Made by a program: the position numbers and the translations under genes
Shown: one piece after another, positions 23,207 through 31,864 of the stretch
How the letters are laid out: every line of letters begins with the position of its first letter
How positions within the stretch are numbered: position 1 is the first letter of the stretch
Notes under the pieces: model-generated
The model's input: only the letters and a program-made list of their open reading frames with translations
What the model was told of the DNA's origin: nothing
Databases searched by the model: none
Origin: Aquisalimonas sp007126095
GTDB taxonomy: Bacteria; Pseudomonadota; Gammaproteobacteria; Nitrococcales; Aquisalimonadaceae
Reading direction: 5' to 3'
DNA: 64,000 nucleotides
NCBI RefSeq assembly: GCF_048323695.1
Contig: NZ_JBLWFT010000001.1
Location: forward strand, 992,001-1,056,000

Positions 23207-24480
23207 ACCTGTTTCGCCTGAGCCTCGCCTACCTGCGCCGGAACGCGCTGTCGGCCGTCCTGAACCTGCTGCTGCTGGCGCTGGGCATTGCCACCATTAC
23301 CGTGCTGCTCCTGTTCAGCCACCAGATGGAGCAGCGCCTCAGCCGGGACGCCAGCGGCATCGACATGGTTGTCGGCGCCCAGGGGAGCCCGATGCAGCTG
23401 ATCCTCTCCAGCGTATTCCACATCGACGCGCCCACCGGCAACATCCCGCTGGAAGATGCGCGCTGGGTGCAGGAGCACCCTTTGGTTGCCGACACCATCC
23501 CGCTCGCGCTCGGCGACAGCTACCGTGGCTTCCGGATTGTCGGCAGCGAACACAGCTACATCGGCCACTACGGCGGCACCCTGGCGGACGGCGCCCTCTG
23601 GGAGGACGACATGGAGGCGGTGCTGGGCGCTCGGGTTGCCGAACGCACCGGGCTCGGCGTCGGTGACACTTTCGTGGGCGTTCACGGCATCACCGCGGAG
23701 GGCACCGTCGGCGGCGAGGTCCACGACGATCACCCCTACACCATCACCGGCGTACTGGAACCAACCGGCAGCGTCGCCGACCGTCTGATCCACGTCAGCG
23801 TCCCCAGCGTGTGGCAGGTTCATGACCATGATCACGAGACGGGCCATGAACACGACCGGGACGCGGCGGACGACCAGGGAGCCGACGAACACGGCCATGA
23901 TCAGGAACACGATCACGCCCACGGCGACGAAGATCGGGAGCTGACCGCACTTCTGGTGCAGTACCAGTCACCCCTTGCCGCCGTGACGCTGCCCCGTGCG
24001 GTCAACAATCGCGGGCAACTCCAGGCCGCGGCGCCCGCTTACCAGACCGCACGGCTCATGCAACTCATGGGCGTGGGCATGGATACGCTGCGCGCATTCG
24101 GCTGGATTCTGGTCGCTGCCGCCGGCCTTGGCGTTTTCATCGGGCTTTACAATGCCCTCAAGTACCGGCGCTACGATCTGGCCCTGATGCGCGCACTGGG
24201 GGCATCACGAGGCAGACTGGTGAGCCACGTGCTGATCGAGGCGACCCTGCTGGCACTGCTGGGTGCACTGCTCGGGCTGGCCCTAGGCCACGTGGCGGCG
24301 GAGATCATCGGTCAGACGTTCCGCCAGACCCAGCAACTCAACATCACGGGCACCGTGTTCCTGGTTCAGGAGCTGTGGCTGGTGGCACTGGCGGTCGGCG
24401 TAGGCATAATGGCCGCACTGATCCCGGCCATCCAGGCGTATCGCACGGATATCGCCGAAATCCTCGGCCGTGGACGGTAG
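23203..24480 (+). CDS. FtsX/MacB-type ABC permease with His-rich periplasmic loop
   Basis: 425 residues. There is one N-terminal transmembrane helix (about 16-37), a long periplasmic domain (about 40-285) and three C-terminal helices (about 305-420), the MacB/LolC topology. Residues about 208-246 are extremely rich in His, Asp and Glu (starting HDHDHETGHEHDRD), a likely metal-binding loop facing the periplasm. The start codon overlaps the ATPase stop. These proteins transmit ATPase movements to the periplasm or move lipid-linked cargo; a role in zinc stress is inferred from context. Confidence 0.85.
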   Translation: MNLFRLSLAYLRRNALSAVLNLLLLALGIATITVLLLFSHQMEQRLSRDASGIDMVVGAQGSPMQLILSSVFHIDAPTGNIPLEDARWVQEHPLVADTIPLALGDSYRGFRIVGSEHSYIGHYGGTLADGALWEDDMEAVLGARVAERTGLGVGDTFVGVHGITAEGTVGGEVHDDHPYTITGVLEPTGSVADRLIHVSVPSVWQVHDHDHETGHEHDRDAADDQGADEHGHDQEHDHAHGDEDRELTALLVQYQSPLAAVTLPRAVNNRGQLQAAAPAYQTARLMQLMGVGMDTLRAFGWILVAAAGLGVFIGLYNALKYRRYDLALMRALGASRGRLVSHVLIEATLLALLGALLGLALGHVAAEIIGQTFRQTQQLNITGTVFLVQELWLVALAVGVGIMAALIPAIQAYRTDIAEILGRGR

Positions 24481-24502
24481 CCGCAAAGTGAGAGGATTGA
24501 CC

Positions 24503-25363
24503 ATGACAGCGCGTCTGCCCCTGCTTGCCGCCTTCGCTGCGTGCGTCGCCCTCGCCCTTGCCGCTTGTGGCTCGGACGAGCCGGAGGTGGACACCGGCAG
24601 CGAGGCCCCTGCCGTCGCATCCGGCGAAGGCGGTGGGCAGGATAATATCCGCATCTACATGTCCGGCATGGACGAATTCGGTGAAGTTGCCGGCCTGACC
24701 ACATCCAGCGACGACGTGCTGGAGCTCACCCTTGCGCTGCATGACGACGACGGCGCACCGATGACCGACAAAACCCTGGAAGTCAGCTCGCTGGTGGGCA
24801 ACGAACTCAGCGACAGCACACTGCTCACCAACGCCGACGGCCAGGCCGAACTCCGCCTGCGGCCGGCCCTGCCTGGTCAGGACACGCTCACCATCACGGG
24901 TGGCGGCGCCAGCCGGCAGCTGTCGGTCTACGTCGCCGACGAATCCTACGGCCATCCTCTCGAACCCATGGAAGAGCGTGCCCAGGACCTGCCCGAGGTG
25001 GACGGCGCGGTGTCCTGGGATCTGATCAGCAGCGTTGAAACCCGGGAAGGCGCCAGCGGCATGCTGGAGCCGCTGTTCGACGATGACATCCGTGCTCTGG
25101 ACGGCGAACAAGTCAAACTGCAGGGATTCATGATGCCGCTCGACAACAGTGAGCGGCAGCGGCACTTCCTGGTGAGCCGGACGCCGCCGAGCTGTTTCTT
25201 CTGCCTGCCCGGCGGCCCTGAAACCGTTGTGGAGGTGGAACTGGAGGAGCCTCTGGCATTCACTTTCGACCCCATTCTCCTCTCGGGCCGCATGCGGCTG
25301 ATGGAAAACAGCGACATGGGGCTGTTCTACCGTCTGGACGACGCCGAACTTCAGCAGGACTGA
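24503..25363 (+). CDS. DUF3299 lipoprotein with N-terminal Ig-like domain
   Basis: 286 residues. A lipobox (LALAAC, lipidated C22) follows a short signal. Residues about 55-150 read as an Ig-like/invasin-type fold (LTLALHDDDGAPMTDKTLEV; ANADGQAELRL-like turn). Residues about 175-285 match DUF3299, with QGFMMPLD and PPSCFFCLPGG; the two Cys could hold metal. The gap to the permease gene is 22 bases, so it is probably the third product of the cassette. It overlaps the convergent FAD gene by 13 bases. Confidence 0.75.
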   Translation: MTARLPLLAAFAACVALALAACGSDEPEVDTGSEAPAVASGEGGGQDNIRIYMSGMDEFGEVAGLTTSSDDVLELTLALHDDDGAPMTDKTLEVSSLVGNELSDSTLLTNADGQAELRLRPALPGQDTLTITGGGASRQLSVYVADESYGHPLEPMEERAQDLPEVDGAVSWDLISSVETREGASGMLEPLFDDDIRALDGEQVKLQGFMMPLDNSERQRHFLVSRTPPSCFFCLPGGPETVVEVELEEPLAFTFDPILLSGRMRLMENSDMGLFYRLDDAELQQD

Positions 25364-26331
25364 TGTGATGCGGTCAGCGCCCGAGCGAGGCGCTGACCAC
25401 TGAGACAGGCTCCCTCGACCCGGTCGCCGTTGCACCAGTCGCCACAGGCTGCGAGCCCCGATTCCGTGTCCAGCAGATAGCCGTCCGTCAACGGCTCCAC
25501 GCACTGACTGTAACGCCAGCGGTGTACGCTGAGCACCTCGGGAGACGCGCTCAGCCCCAGGGTATCGGCAAGCGCCGCGGCCAGCTCGGGAGCGACGTCA
25601 TCCGGCTCCATGACCATCCGCGCATCAGACCAACCCCCGCTGCCATGAGCGACCCAGATGCCACTGTTGCCACGCCCGGGCTTGCTCCCGTCCCGCGCGA
25701 CCCAGCGCAGCGGATGCTCCATCACGAACGCCGCATCAAACGCGGGGGCAGGCTCCAGCCCCCGGAACACCGCAGCCCAGCAGCTCTGCATACGGGCGCT
25801 GCGGGCTGCAGCCGCCAGCGACGGCACATGCGGCCGCAGGAGTGGTTCGGCCTGGGGAGGGGGCACCGCCAGGACCACCTGGTCGACTTCATCCAGTCGA
25901 CCACCCTCGTCGGTATCCAGCTGCCAACCGGCTCCTCCTCTGCGTAGCCCGGTGACGCGCGTCTGCGGCCGAACGTCCAGATCGCTCGCCAGCCAGCGGG
26001 TAATCGCGCTCATCCGCGGCACGCCCACCCAGCGGCGCTGACCATCTGCCACATCCCGGTTGTCGGCCCCGTGGAGCCTGACAAGCCGCCCATGCCAGGG
26101 CGCCGCCACGCCGGCCTCCTGCCATTCGGCGACCGATTCCACGAATTCCGGATCACGGGCCGTGAAGTACTGGGCGCCGAGGTCGCCTTGCCAGTCATCG
26201 CGACGGCGTGTCGTAAGCCGCCCCCCCGGGCCGCGGGACTTCTCCAGCACCGTCACATCGACCCCGGCCGTGTGCAGCAAACGGGCGCAGGACAAACCGG
26301 CGAGGCCGGCACCAACCACAACAACACGCAT
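25351..26331 (-). CDS. FAD-dependent amine oxidase-like protein (renalase type)
   Basis: 326 residues; the ATG at 26331 follows AGGAG. The dinucleotide-binding fold opens at the N-terminus (VVVVGAGLAGLSCARLL, 3-19), then EKSRGPGGRLTTRR near 30-43, the pattern of bacterial renalase-like proteins. DLGAQYFTARDP follows. The C-terminal FAD contact is GLAACGDWCNGDRVEGA near 295-311. It would oxidise an amine or NAD(P)H isomer in the cytoplasm; the substrate is unknown. Convergent with the DUF3299 gene. Confidence 0.8.
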   Translation of the reverse strand: MRVVVVGAGLAGLSCARLLHTAGVDVTVLEKSRGPGGRLTTRRRDDWQGDLGAQYFTARDPEFVESVAEWQEAGVAAPWHGRLVRLHGADNRDVADGQRRWVGVPRMSAITRWLASDLDVRPQTRVTGLRRGGAGWQLDTDEGGRLDEVDQVVLAVPPPQAEPLLRPHVPSLAAAARSARMQSCWAAVFRGLEPAPAFDAAFVMEHPLRWVARDGSKPGRGNSGIWVAHGSGGWSDARMVMEPDDVAPELAAALADTLGLSASPEVLSVHRWRYSQCVEPLTDGYLLDTESGLAACGDWCNGDRVEGACLSGQRLARALTASHQSC

Positions 26332-26571
26332 GTTCAGACTCCTGTGGGCGATTCCATCGCAGCGGCCGTTTCCGGCGGACGGGCTGATCCCGCAAGACCG
26401 GACGGTCGGTCCCATCATACTTTCGTGAACCCCATCGCAGCAGCCCCCGACCCGATTGTTTACCGTCGATGCACCAGACCGCCTCTTCAATAGAGGCATG
26501 CGGGACCATTGGCCGGGGCTCGCTCCGCCGTCAGCTCGTCAACCCTTCTATCCGCCGAGCAGGACAACGTC

Positions 26572-27144
26572 ATGACACCTATCGCCACGTTTCTCGCCGC
26601 CACCTCCGCCATGTTGCTGGTGAGCCTGATCGCGATCCTCGTCTGGAGTCTCGGCCGTGAACAGCACTACGAGAGGCAGCTGCGTGAGAAGCAGGACGAG
26701 TATGCCGAGGCACTCCGTCGCCAGGGCGAGCTGACGGCGGAAGTCTCCAAACTGCAGGGCGAGCAGACCAAGGCGGCACAACGCGCAAAACGCATGGAAA
26801 GCCTGTACAAGGAACGCGGGGAACTGATCCGGGAGCTGGGTCTGGATCCGGCGGCACTCGAGCGCGGGCTGGCAGGGCTACATGGCATCAACGCATTCAG
26901 CCGGATCCGTGTGGGCATTTCCCTGTCCGCCACGCTCAATCGGCTGACATTACAGGAGTTCTGCCTGGCCACGGGCGGCCAGCCGGAGAAGCTGTTCCAG
27001 CAGATGAACACCCGGCTGGCACAGGGCCACGGCGGATATCAGCAGGATCACCACTCCCGTGAGCTGGTCGCCGACATGATCGACGACAACCGCATCATGC
27101 AGCCGGTGAACCCGATCACGGAAGACGAACAGATGGTGACCTGA
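26572..27144 (+). CDS. Membrane-anchored coiled-coil protein, unrecognised
   Basis: 190 residues; the ATG at 26572 follows AGGA. One transmembrane helix (about 8-27) is followed by a charged coiled coil (about 30-90, EKQDEYAEALRRQGELTAEV) and a C-terminal globular part containing GLHGINAFSRIRVG and LQEFCLATGG. It could be an inner-membrane protein with a cytoplasmic coiled coil. I do not recognise the family. Both neighbours are separate units. Confidence 0.55.
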   Translation: MTPIATFLAATSAMLLVSLIAILVWSLGREQHYERQLREKQDEYAEALRRQGELTAEVSKLQGEQTKAAQRAKRMESLYKERGELIRELGLDPAALERGLAGLHGINAFSRIRVGISLSATLNRLTLQEFCLATGGQPEKLFQQMNTRLAQGHGGYQQDHHSRELVADMIDDNRIMQPVNPITEDEQMVT

Positions 27145-27297
27145 CGCGTCCGGGTCATCCGACAGCCGCCGGCCCGGGCCGGCCCACGCCCTGAACCTCC
27201 CTCCCTTCCGGCAACCCGCGGGGATCAGCCGTGTCTCGCCCGCGGCCAAGGCCTGCTAGACTCCACGGCTGCTCACACAACAATAATCGGGGCCCTC

Positions 27298-28368
27298 ATG
27301 AAACGGATTCTGCTTGCCACCTCTGTCGCCGTGCTCGCCTACCTCCTGTTCTGGCCGGTTCCCATCGACCCGGTCGCATGGAACGCCCCCGAGGCGCCGG
27401 AGCTCGCCGGGCCGTACGCCACCAACGACCGGCTCGCGGGCGTGGAGCGCATAGGCGAGACGGTGGGCGTTGGCCCGGAGGAAGTCATCACCGATGACGA
27501 TGGGCGCCTCTACACCGGCTACGAGGACGGCCGTATCGTTCGGCTGGACGCCGACGGCGGCAACCCCAAGGTCATTGCCGACACGGGCGGGCGGCCCTTC
27601 GGCATGGCGTTCGATGGGAACGACGACCTGATCGTGGCCGACGGCTACGAGGGATTGCTCCGCGTCACCCTGGATGGCGATATCGAGGTACTCACGACTG
27701 AGGCCGACGGCGTCCCGTTCAAGTTCACCAACAACCTCGACATCGCATCCGACGGCACTATCTACTTCAGCGACGCCTCCAGCAAGTTCGGACCGGCAAT
27801 GAAGGCCCGGGATGACGTCTTCGAGCACGGGGGCCACGGCCGTCTGCTCGCCTTCGACCCGGAGACCGGCGACACCACGGTGCTCATGGACGGTCTCCAG
27901 TTCGCCAACGGTGTTGCGCTGGCGCCGGATGAAGCGTCCGTGCTGGTGGCGGAGACAGGCCGTTACACCATCGTACGCTATTGGCTGGACGGCGATCGTG
28001 CCGGTGAGGACGAACTGTTCTACGAAAACCTGCCCGGCATTCCCGACAACCTCAGCAGCAACGGCGACGACACCTACTGGCTGGCGCTGTTCGCACCGCG
28101 CAATGCGGCTCTGGACGCCATGTCGGAATACCCCTTTCTGCGCCGGATGGCCTTCCGCCTGCCCGAAGTCCTCCAGCCCCAGCCCGCCGCCCACGCTTTT
28201 GTGCTCGGGCTGTCGCTGGACGGCGAGGTCACCCACAACCTGCAGGACACGGGCGAAGACAGCTTTCATCCGGTCACGGGCGCCGTGGAGGTCAACGGCA
28301 CGCTGTATCTCGGCAGTCTCGAAGAGGGAGCCATCGGTGTGATCGATGTCCCCGCTCCCACCGATTAA
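27298..28368 (+). CDS. SMP-30/strictosidine synthase-like beta-propeller protein
   Basis: 356 residues with a single N-terminal anchor or signal (3-20). The propeller includes PEEVITDDDGRLYTGYEDGRI near 60-80, GRPFGMAFDGNDDLIVADGY near 98-117, FTNNLDIASDGTIYFSDASSKFG near 141-163 and LQFANGVALAPDEASVLVAETGRY near 199-222. The Asn/Asp metal-ligand positions of the SMP-30/gluconolactonase superfamily are kept. It is closest to the APMAP/strictosidine-synthase branch. Probable hydrolase of a lactone or ester; substrate unknown. Confidence 0.8.
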   Translation: MKRILLATSVAVLAYLLFWPVPIDPVAWNAPEAPELAGPYATNDRLAGVERIGETVGVGPEEVITDDDGRLYTGYEDGRIVRLDADGGNPKVIADTGGRPFGMAFDGNDDLIVADGYEGLLRVTLDGDIEVLTTEADGVPFKFTNNLDIASDGTIYFSDASSKFGPAMKARDDVFEHGGHGRLLAFDPETGDTTVLMDGLQFANGVALAPDEASVLVAETGRYTIVRYWLDGDRAGEDELFYENLPGIPDNLSSNGDDTYWLALFAPRNAALDAMSEYPFLRRMAFRLPEVLQPQPAAHAFVLGLSLDGEVTHNLQDTGEDSFHPVTGAVEVNGTLYLGSLEEGAIGVIDVPAPTD

Positions 28369-28487
28369 CAGGAAGCCCTGCCGGGCACAGCCCGGAACCG
28401 GTCGCCTACGCCCCTGCGTGCTACGCTTAGGGGTCCGGGGGCGCTTTTGCCTCCGTGGCACCACTCACCCTGCGAGAGCGACCGTTC

Positions 28488-29714
28488 ATGACTGAAAAAG
28501 ATCCCAACAAGGGCTACGTCGCCATCCTCGGATGGAGCATCAACTGCATCGACGCCCTTGAGCGCTTTGACCGCCGCTACGTCATTGTCGCCCCGGAATG
28601 GGCTTCCGATTATGCCAAGGAGCACAACATCCCGTTCATACCCTGGGATTTTGAACGGCTGAACGACCGATCCATGGAGATCGCCGAACGCCTGAAGGAC
28701 GAAGGCGTGGACGTGGCAATCCCCTTGTTCGAGGAGACCGTGGAATGGGCCGGTGCCGTCAACGCCGTGCTCATGGGCAATCCGCGCCTGCACGGCCAGG
28801 CGGTGCTGTTCCGAGACAAGGCCCTGATGAAACGCCGGGCACAGCTCGGCGGTATCCGCGTCGGCATCTTCGAGGAAGCCCACGACAAGGAGGATGTGGT
28901 GCGGTTCCTGAAGCGGGTCAATCAGACGCTGCTCAAACTCGACGGCGACCCGGATGATCCCATCCACCTGAAAGCCTTCGACAAGGCCGGCTGCCTCGGT
29001 CACCGCGTCATCCGGCACCCGGACGAGATCGACACCATCCCGGACGAAGAGTACCCGCTGCTCATGGAGAGCCACCTGGATGGCTGGGAGTTTGCGGTGG
29101 AGGCGTGGATCCAGAACGGCAAGATTCGCTTTCTGAACATCTCCGAGTACGTGACCCTGGGCTACTCCGTGTTCGTGCCGGCCACGCCGGAGCTGGAGAG
29201 CTGGCGCAACCTGATCACCAAGGAAATCGAGAAGCTGATCAAGACGTTCGACATCGAGTTCGGCTTCATTCACCCGGAGTACTTCGTCACCAGCGACGGC
29301 ACCATGTACTTCGGTGAAGTGGCGTACCGGCCGCCGGGGTTCAAGGTGTTCGAGCTGCTGGAGCGCGCTTACGGATTCAACGCCTATCAGGGCATGGTGC
29401 TGTGCTTCGACCCGAAGACCACCGAGGACGAAATCGAGGCGTTCTTCCCGAAGGAGGTGGTGGACGCCAAGGGCCACGCCGGGTGCTTCGGCGTGTATCC
29501 GCGGCGGCGCGTGGTCTCGAAGCTGGAGATCCCGGAAGAGACGGAGAACCACGAGTACTTCGAATACCACGAGCTCACCCCGCCGCTGGAGGAGACGGTT
29601 ACCAAACGCACCGCCTTCGGAACGCACTGGGGTCTGGTGTATTTCTTCGGGGACAACCCGCACAAGCTGCGGGACCTGCTCAAGCACCAGGAAGAACTGG
29701 ACTTCTACGTTTGA
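28488..29714 (+). CDS. ATP-grasp domain enzyme of unknown substrate
   Basis: 408 residues from the ATG at 28488; a GTG at 28455 is possible. The N-terminal pre-grasp region is 1-100 (VAILGWSINCIDALERFDRR). The ATP-grasp domain includes DKALMKRRAQLGGIRVG near 123-139, PLLMESHLDGWEFAVEAW near 191-208, and metal ligands in EFGFIHPEYFVT and TMYFGEVAYRPPG near 260-285. It should ligate a carboxylate to an amine or thiol. No partner biosynthesis gene is adjacent, so the product is unknown. Confidence 0.75.
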   Translation: MTEKDPNKGYVAILGWSINCIDALERFDRRYVIVAPEWASDYAKEHNIPFIPWDFERLNDRSMEIAERLKDEGVDVAIPLFEETVEWAGAVNAVLMGNPRLHGQAVLFRDKALMKRRAQLGGIRVGIFEEAHDKEDVVRFLKRVNQTLLKLDGDPDDPIHLKAFDKAGCLGHRVIRHPDEIDTIPDEEYPLLMESHLDGWEFAVEAWIQNGKIRFLNISEYVTLGYSVFVPATPELESWRNLITKEIEKLIKTFDIEFGFIHPEYFVTSDGTMYFGEVAYRPPGFKVFELLERAYGFNAYQGMVLCFDPKTTEDEIEAFFPKEVVDAKGHAGCFGVYPRRRVVSKLEIPEETENHEYFEYHELTPPLEETVTKRTAFGTHWGLVYFFGDNPHKLRDLLKHQEELDFYV

Positions 29715-29728
29715 TCTGTTGATCGCGC

Positions 29729-29750
29729 GGGCTCCCCGATGGGGGAGCCC
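29729..29750. terminator. Hairpin after the ATP-grasp gene
   Basis: GGGCTCCCC pairs perfectly with GGGGAGCCC around GATG, 15 bases after the stop and between two convergent genes. It is a GC-rich hairpin with no T-run, so it is a terminator candidate only. Confidence 0.5.
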
Positions 29751-29783
29751 GTTCGAGTCATGCGTGCGACATCTCCATAACGA

Positions 29784-31769
29784 TCAGCATCGCCCCGCAG
29801 CCCAGCTGTCCCGGGCCATGGTGGCGATCCGATCCAGTGCGCCCTCCGGCAGTTCGGCGTCGGCCGCTTCATCCCGTGGATCGTAGTGGAAAATGTACAG
29901 TCGTGAGACGAACTGCTCGAACAGCAGCGACGATTCGCCGTGGCGCTCCCCCGCCCCCTCCGTTGAGACGACAACCCCCTGCCCCCAGTCCTGGGTACTG
30001 TCGTTGTTCGGATTGACGAAATACACCCGCATCTCGCCTTCCGGATCAAAACCAACGCGCTCGATGGCAATGGCATGCCAGCCCACGAACTGACCCGTGG
30101 TATCCGTGACTGCAACCCCGGCGGGCTGCGAGTGAATCACCGGGTTGTTGCCATTGCACAAGGGGTGATAGCAGGCGTAGAAGCGCTGCACGAACCCATC
30201 AAAGTTCACCAGCATGCCCGTGGCGACATCCACCACGATGGCAAACCCGCGCCCGACCCACCAGCCGTGGAACTCCGGATTCACCCACTTGTGGAAATCC
30301 TCTCCGCGCGCCGCACACAGCCGCGCCATCTCGTTATAGAGCGCATCCAGGTGAGGAACGGTCACGGCCGACACCGGGTCTACATCGAACAACGGCACCA
30401 GCGGTCGTTCCGCGTTGAGTGCCGCCGAGGACAAGGCCTTGCCCTCGAAGTGCGCGCTGACGTCATTATCGCGGGCCGCCCACGCCACCACCTGCAACAG
30501 ATAATCAGGGTCATTGCTGGACCACATGGACAGCGCGCGGGCCGACTGGCAGGTAGGATTGTTGCCCTGACCGATTCCCCGGGGGCAGCCCAGCATATTG
30601 ATCACCCCGGCCAGCAACCGCACGCGGGCGGTCGGATGTGAATCCACGTCGAACACCCCCAGCAACTGCCTGGCCTCCGGGGATACTTCCAGATGAATCT
30701 GCCGCCACAGCGCCGGTGGAATCGGGCCGCTGTAGAGTACGCCGCGCTCCAGCAGCCCCGCCAACCCGTAGACCGCCTGGGCCGTTTCCGGCCAGAGCGC
30801 CTCGCGGATCAGCTCATGCACCAGTTCGCTGTAACACGCCAGCGCGTCGATGCCGGTGCTGCTCAGACCGAGCGTCGAGGGAAGCAGATCCGGCGCCTCG
30901 TTCAACGCATGGCGCAGGAACACCGGGTGATACGGGGACACGAGACCGGTGTCGTGCATGGCCCGCCCGAATCCAAGCGCCTCGTTGCGCAACGCCTGTT
31001 CATCCATCCCGGCCAGCCGCTCGCGGTAGACATCGACCCCCGGATCCTCTTGGCACCCACGCGTCGGGCCATACAGCGCACTGATAAGACGCTCTGCTCC
31101 ACGGGCCTTGGCCGCCGGAACGCCCTGCTCATCGCTGTGCAGATACGCGGCAACGCTATTGATCATCTGCTGAACTGGGCTGGTCTCGATGGGACGCTGG
31201 GCGAGGATGCGCCAGATCTCGCTGATCAACTCCTCGATGACCTCTCCGAAGCCCACGTTCTCCGCAACAAACCGCTGGTGCCGCTGCACCAGATCGGCAT
31301 TGCGGCCCATCCGCACGCGCTCGGACTCGTCGAGTTGCCCGAAGACGAGCCGCAGATTCAGGGCCAGCACACGTGCCAGGAACTGCCGGGCATCCTCCGG
31401 AGACATGCCCGCAACAGCGAGCTCCTCCCGCGCCACGGCCACGAGACGCAGCTCACTCAGGCATTCCAGCACCAGCGTGTGATCCTGGCTGAGTTTGAGC
31501 GTATTGGCGGCCATGGAAGGCTGCAGCGTCTCGGGGGCCTCCCAGTCACTGCCGGTGAATATCCCTGCCGCCTCCAGCGCACCGATGCGTTCGTAGACAA
31601 CCTCCACACCGCCGGTGACGGCCAACAGCTTGCGTGCCGCCTGTAGCACGCCGGAACTCTGTGTGAACTTGGCGAAGGTATTGGCCTGAGCGAGCCGAGC
31701 CACGGCGTCGTCAAGCCGTTGGGCCAGTCGCTCCAGCTGCGCCGTGCGTTCGACGGTTTCGTCGGTCAT
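29784..31769 (-). CDS. Large unrecognised protein with possible papain-like Cys-His-Asn residues
   Basis: 661 residues; the ATG at 31769 follows GGAG. I do not recognise a family. Residues 1-390 are mostly helical and acidic. The C-terminal part contains QGNNPTCQSARALSMWS (Gln401, Cys407), FVGWHAIAIE (His565) and VYFVNPNNDS (Asn586). That order (Gln, Cys, then His, then Asn/Asp) is what a papain-like cysteine peptidase or transglutaminase fold uses. There is no signal peptide or transmembrane segment. A CocE/NonD hydrolase gene lies just upstream on the same strand. Confidence 0.6.
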   Translation of the reverse strand: MTDETVERTAQLERLAQRLDDAVARLAQANTFAKFTQSSGVLQAARKLLAVTGGVEVVYERIGALEAAGIFTGSDWEAPETLQPSMAANTLKLSQDHTLVLECLSELRLVAVAREELAVAGMSPEDARQFLARVLALNLRLVFGQLDESERVRMGRNADLVQRHQRFVAENVGFGEVIEELISEIWRILAQRPIETSPVQQMINSVAAYLHSDEQGVPAAKARGAERLISALYGPTRGCQEDPGVDVYRERLAGMDEQALRNEALGFGRAMHDTGLVSPYHPVFLRHALNEAPDLLPSTLGLSSTGIDALACYSELVHELIREALWPETAQAVYGLAGLLERGVLYSGPIPPALWRQIHLEVSPEARQLLGVFDVDSHPTARVRLLAGVINMLGCPRGIGQGNNPTCQSARALSMWSSNDPDYLLQVVAWAARDNDVSAHFEGKALSSAALNAERPLVPLFDVDPVSAVTVPHLDALYNEMARLCAARGEDFHKWVNPEFHGWWVGRGFAIVVDVATGMLVNFDGFVQRFYACYHPLCNGNNPVIHSQPAGVAVTDTTGQFVGWHAIAIERVGFDPEGEMRVYFVNPNNDSTQDWGQGVVVSTEGAGERHGESSLLFEQFVSRLYIFHYDPRDEAADAELPEGALDRIATMARDSWAAGRC

Positions 31770-31864
31770 GGTTACTCCATCGCGGGCCGGTCGCGACACT
31801 GCGACCCTGCCTCCTCGTCATGGTGGCGTCTGGCCCCGCGGTTGTCTACGCGTTGCCAGGGCAA

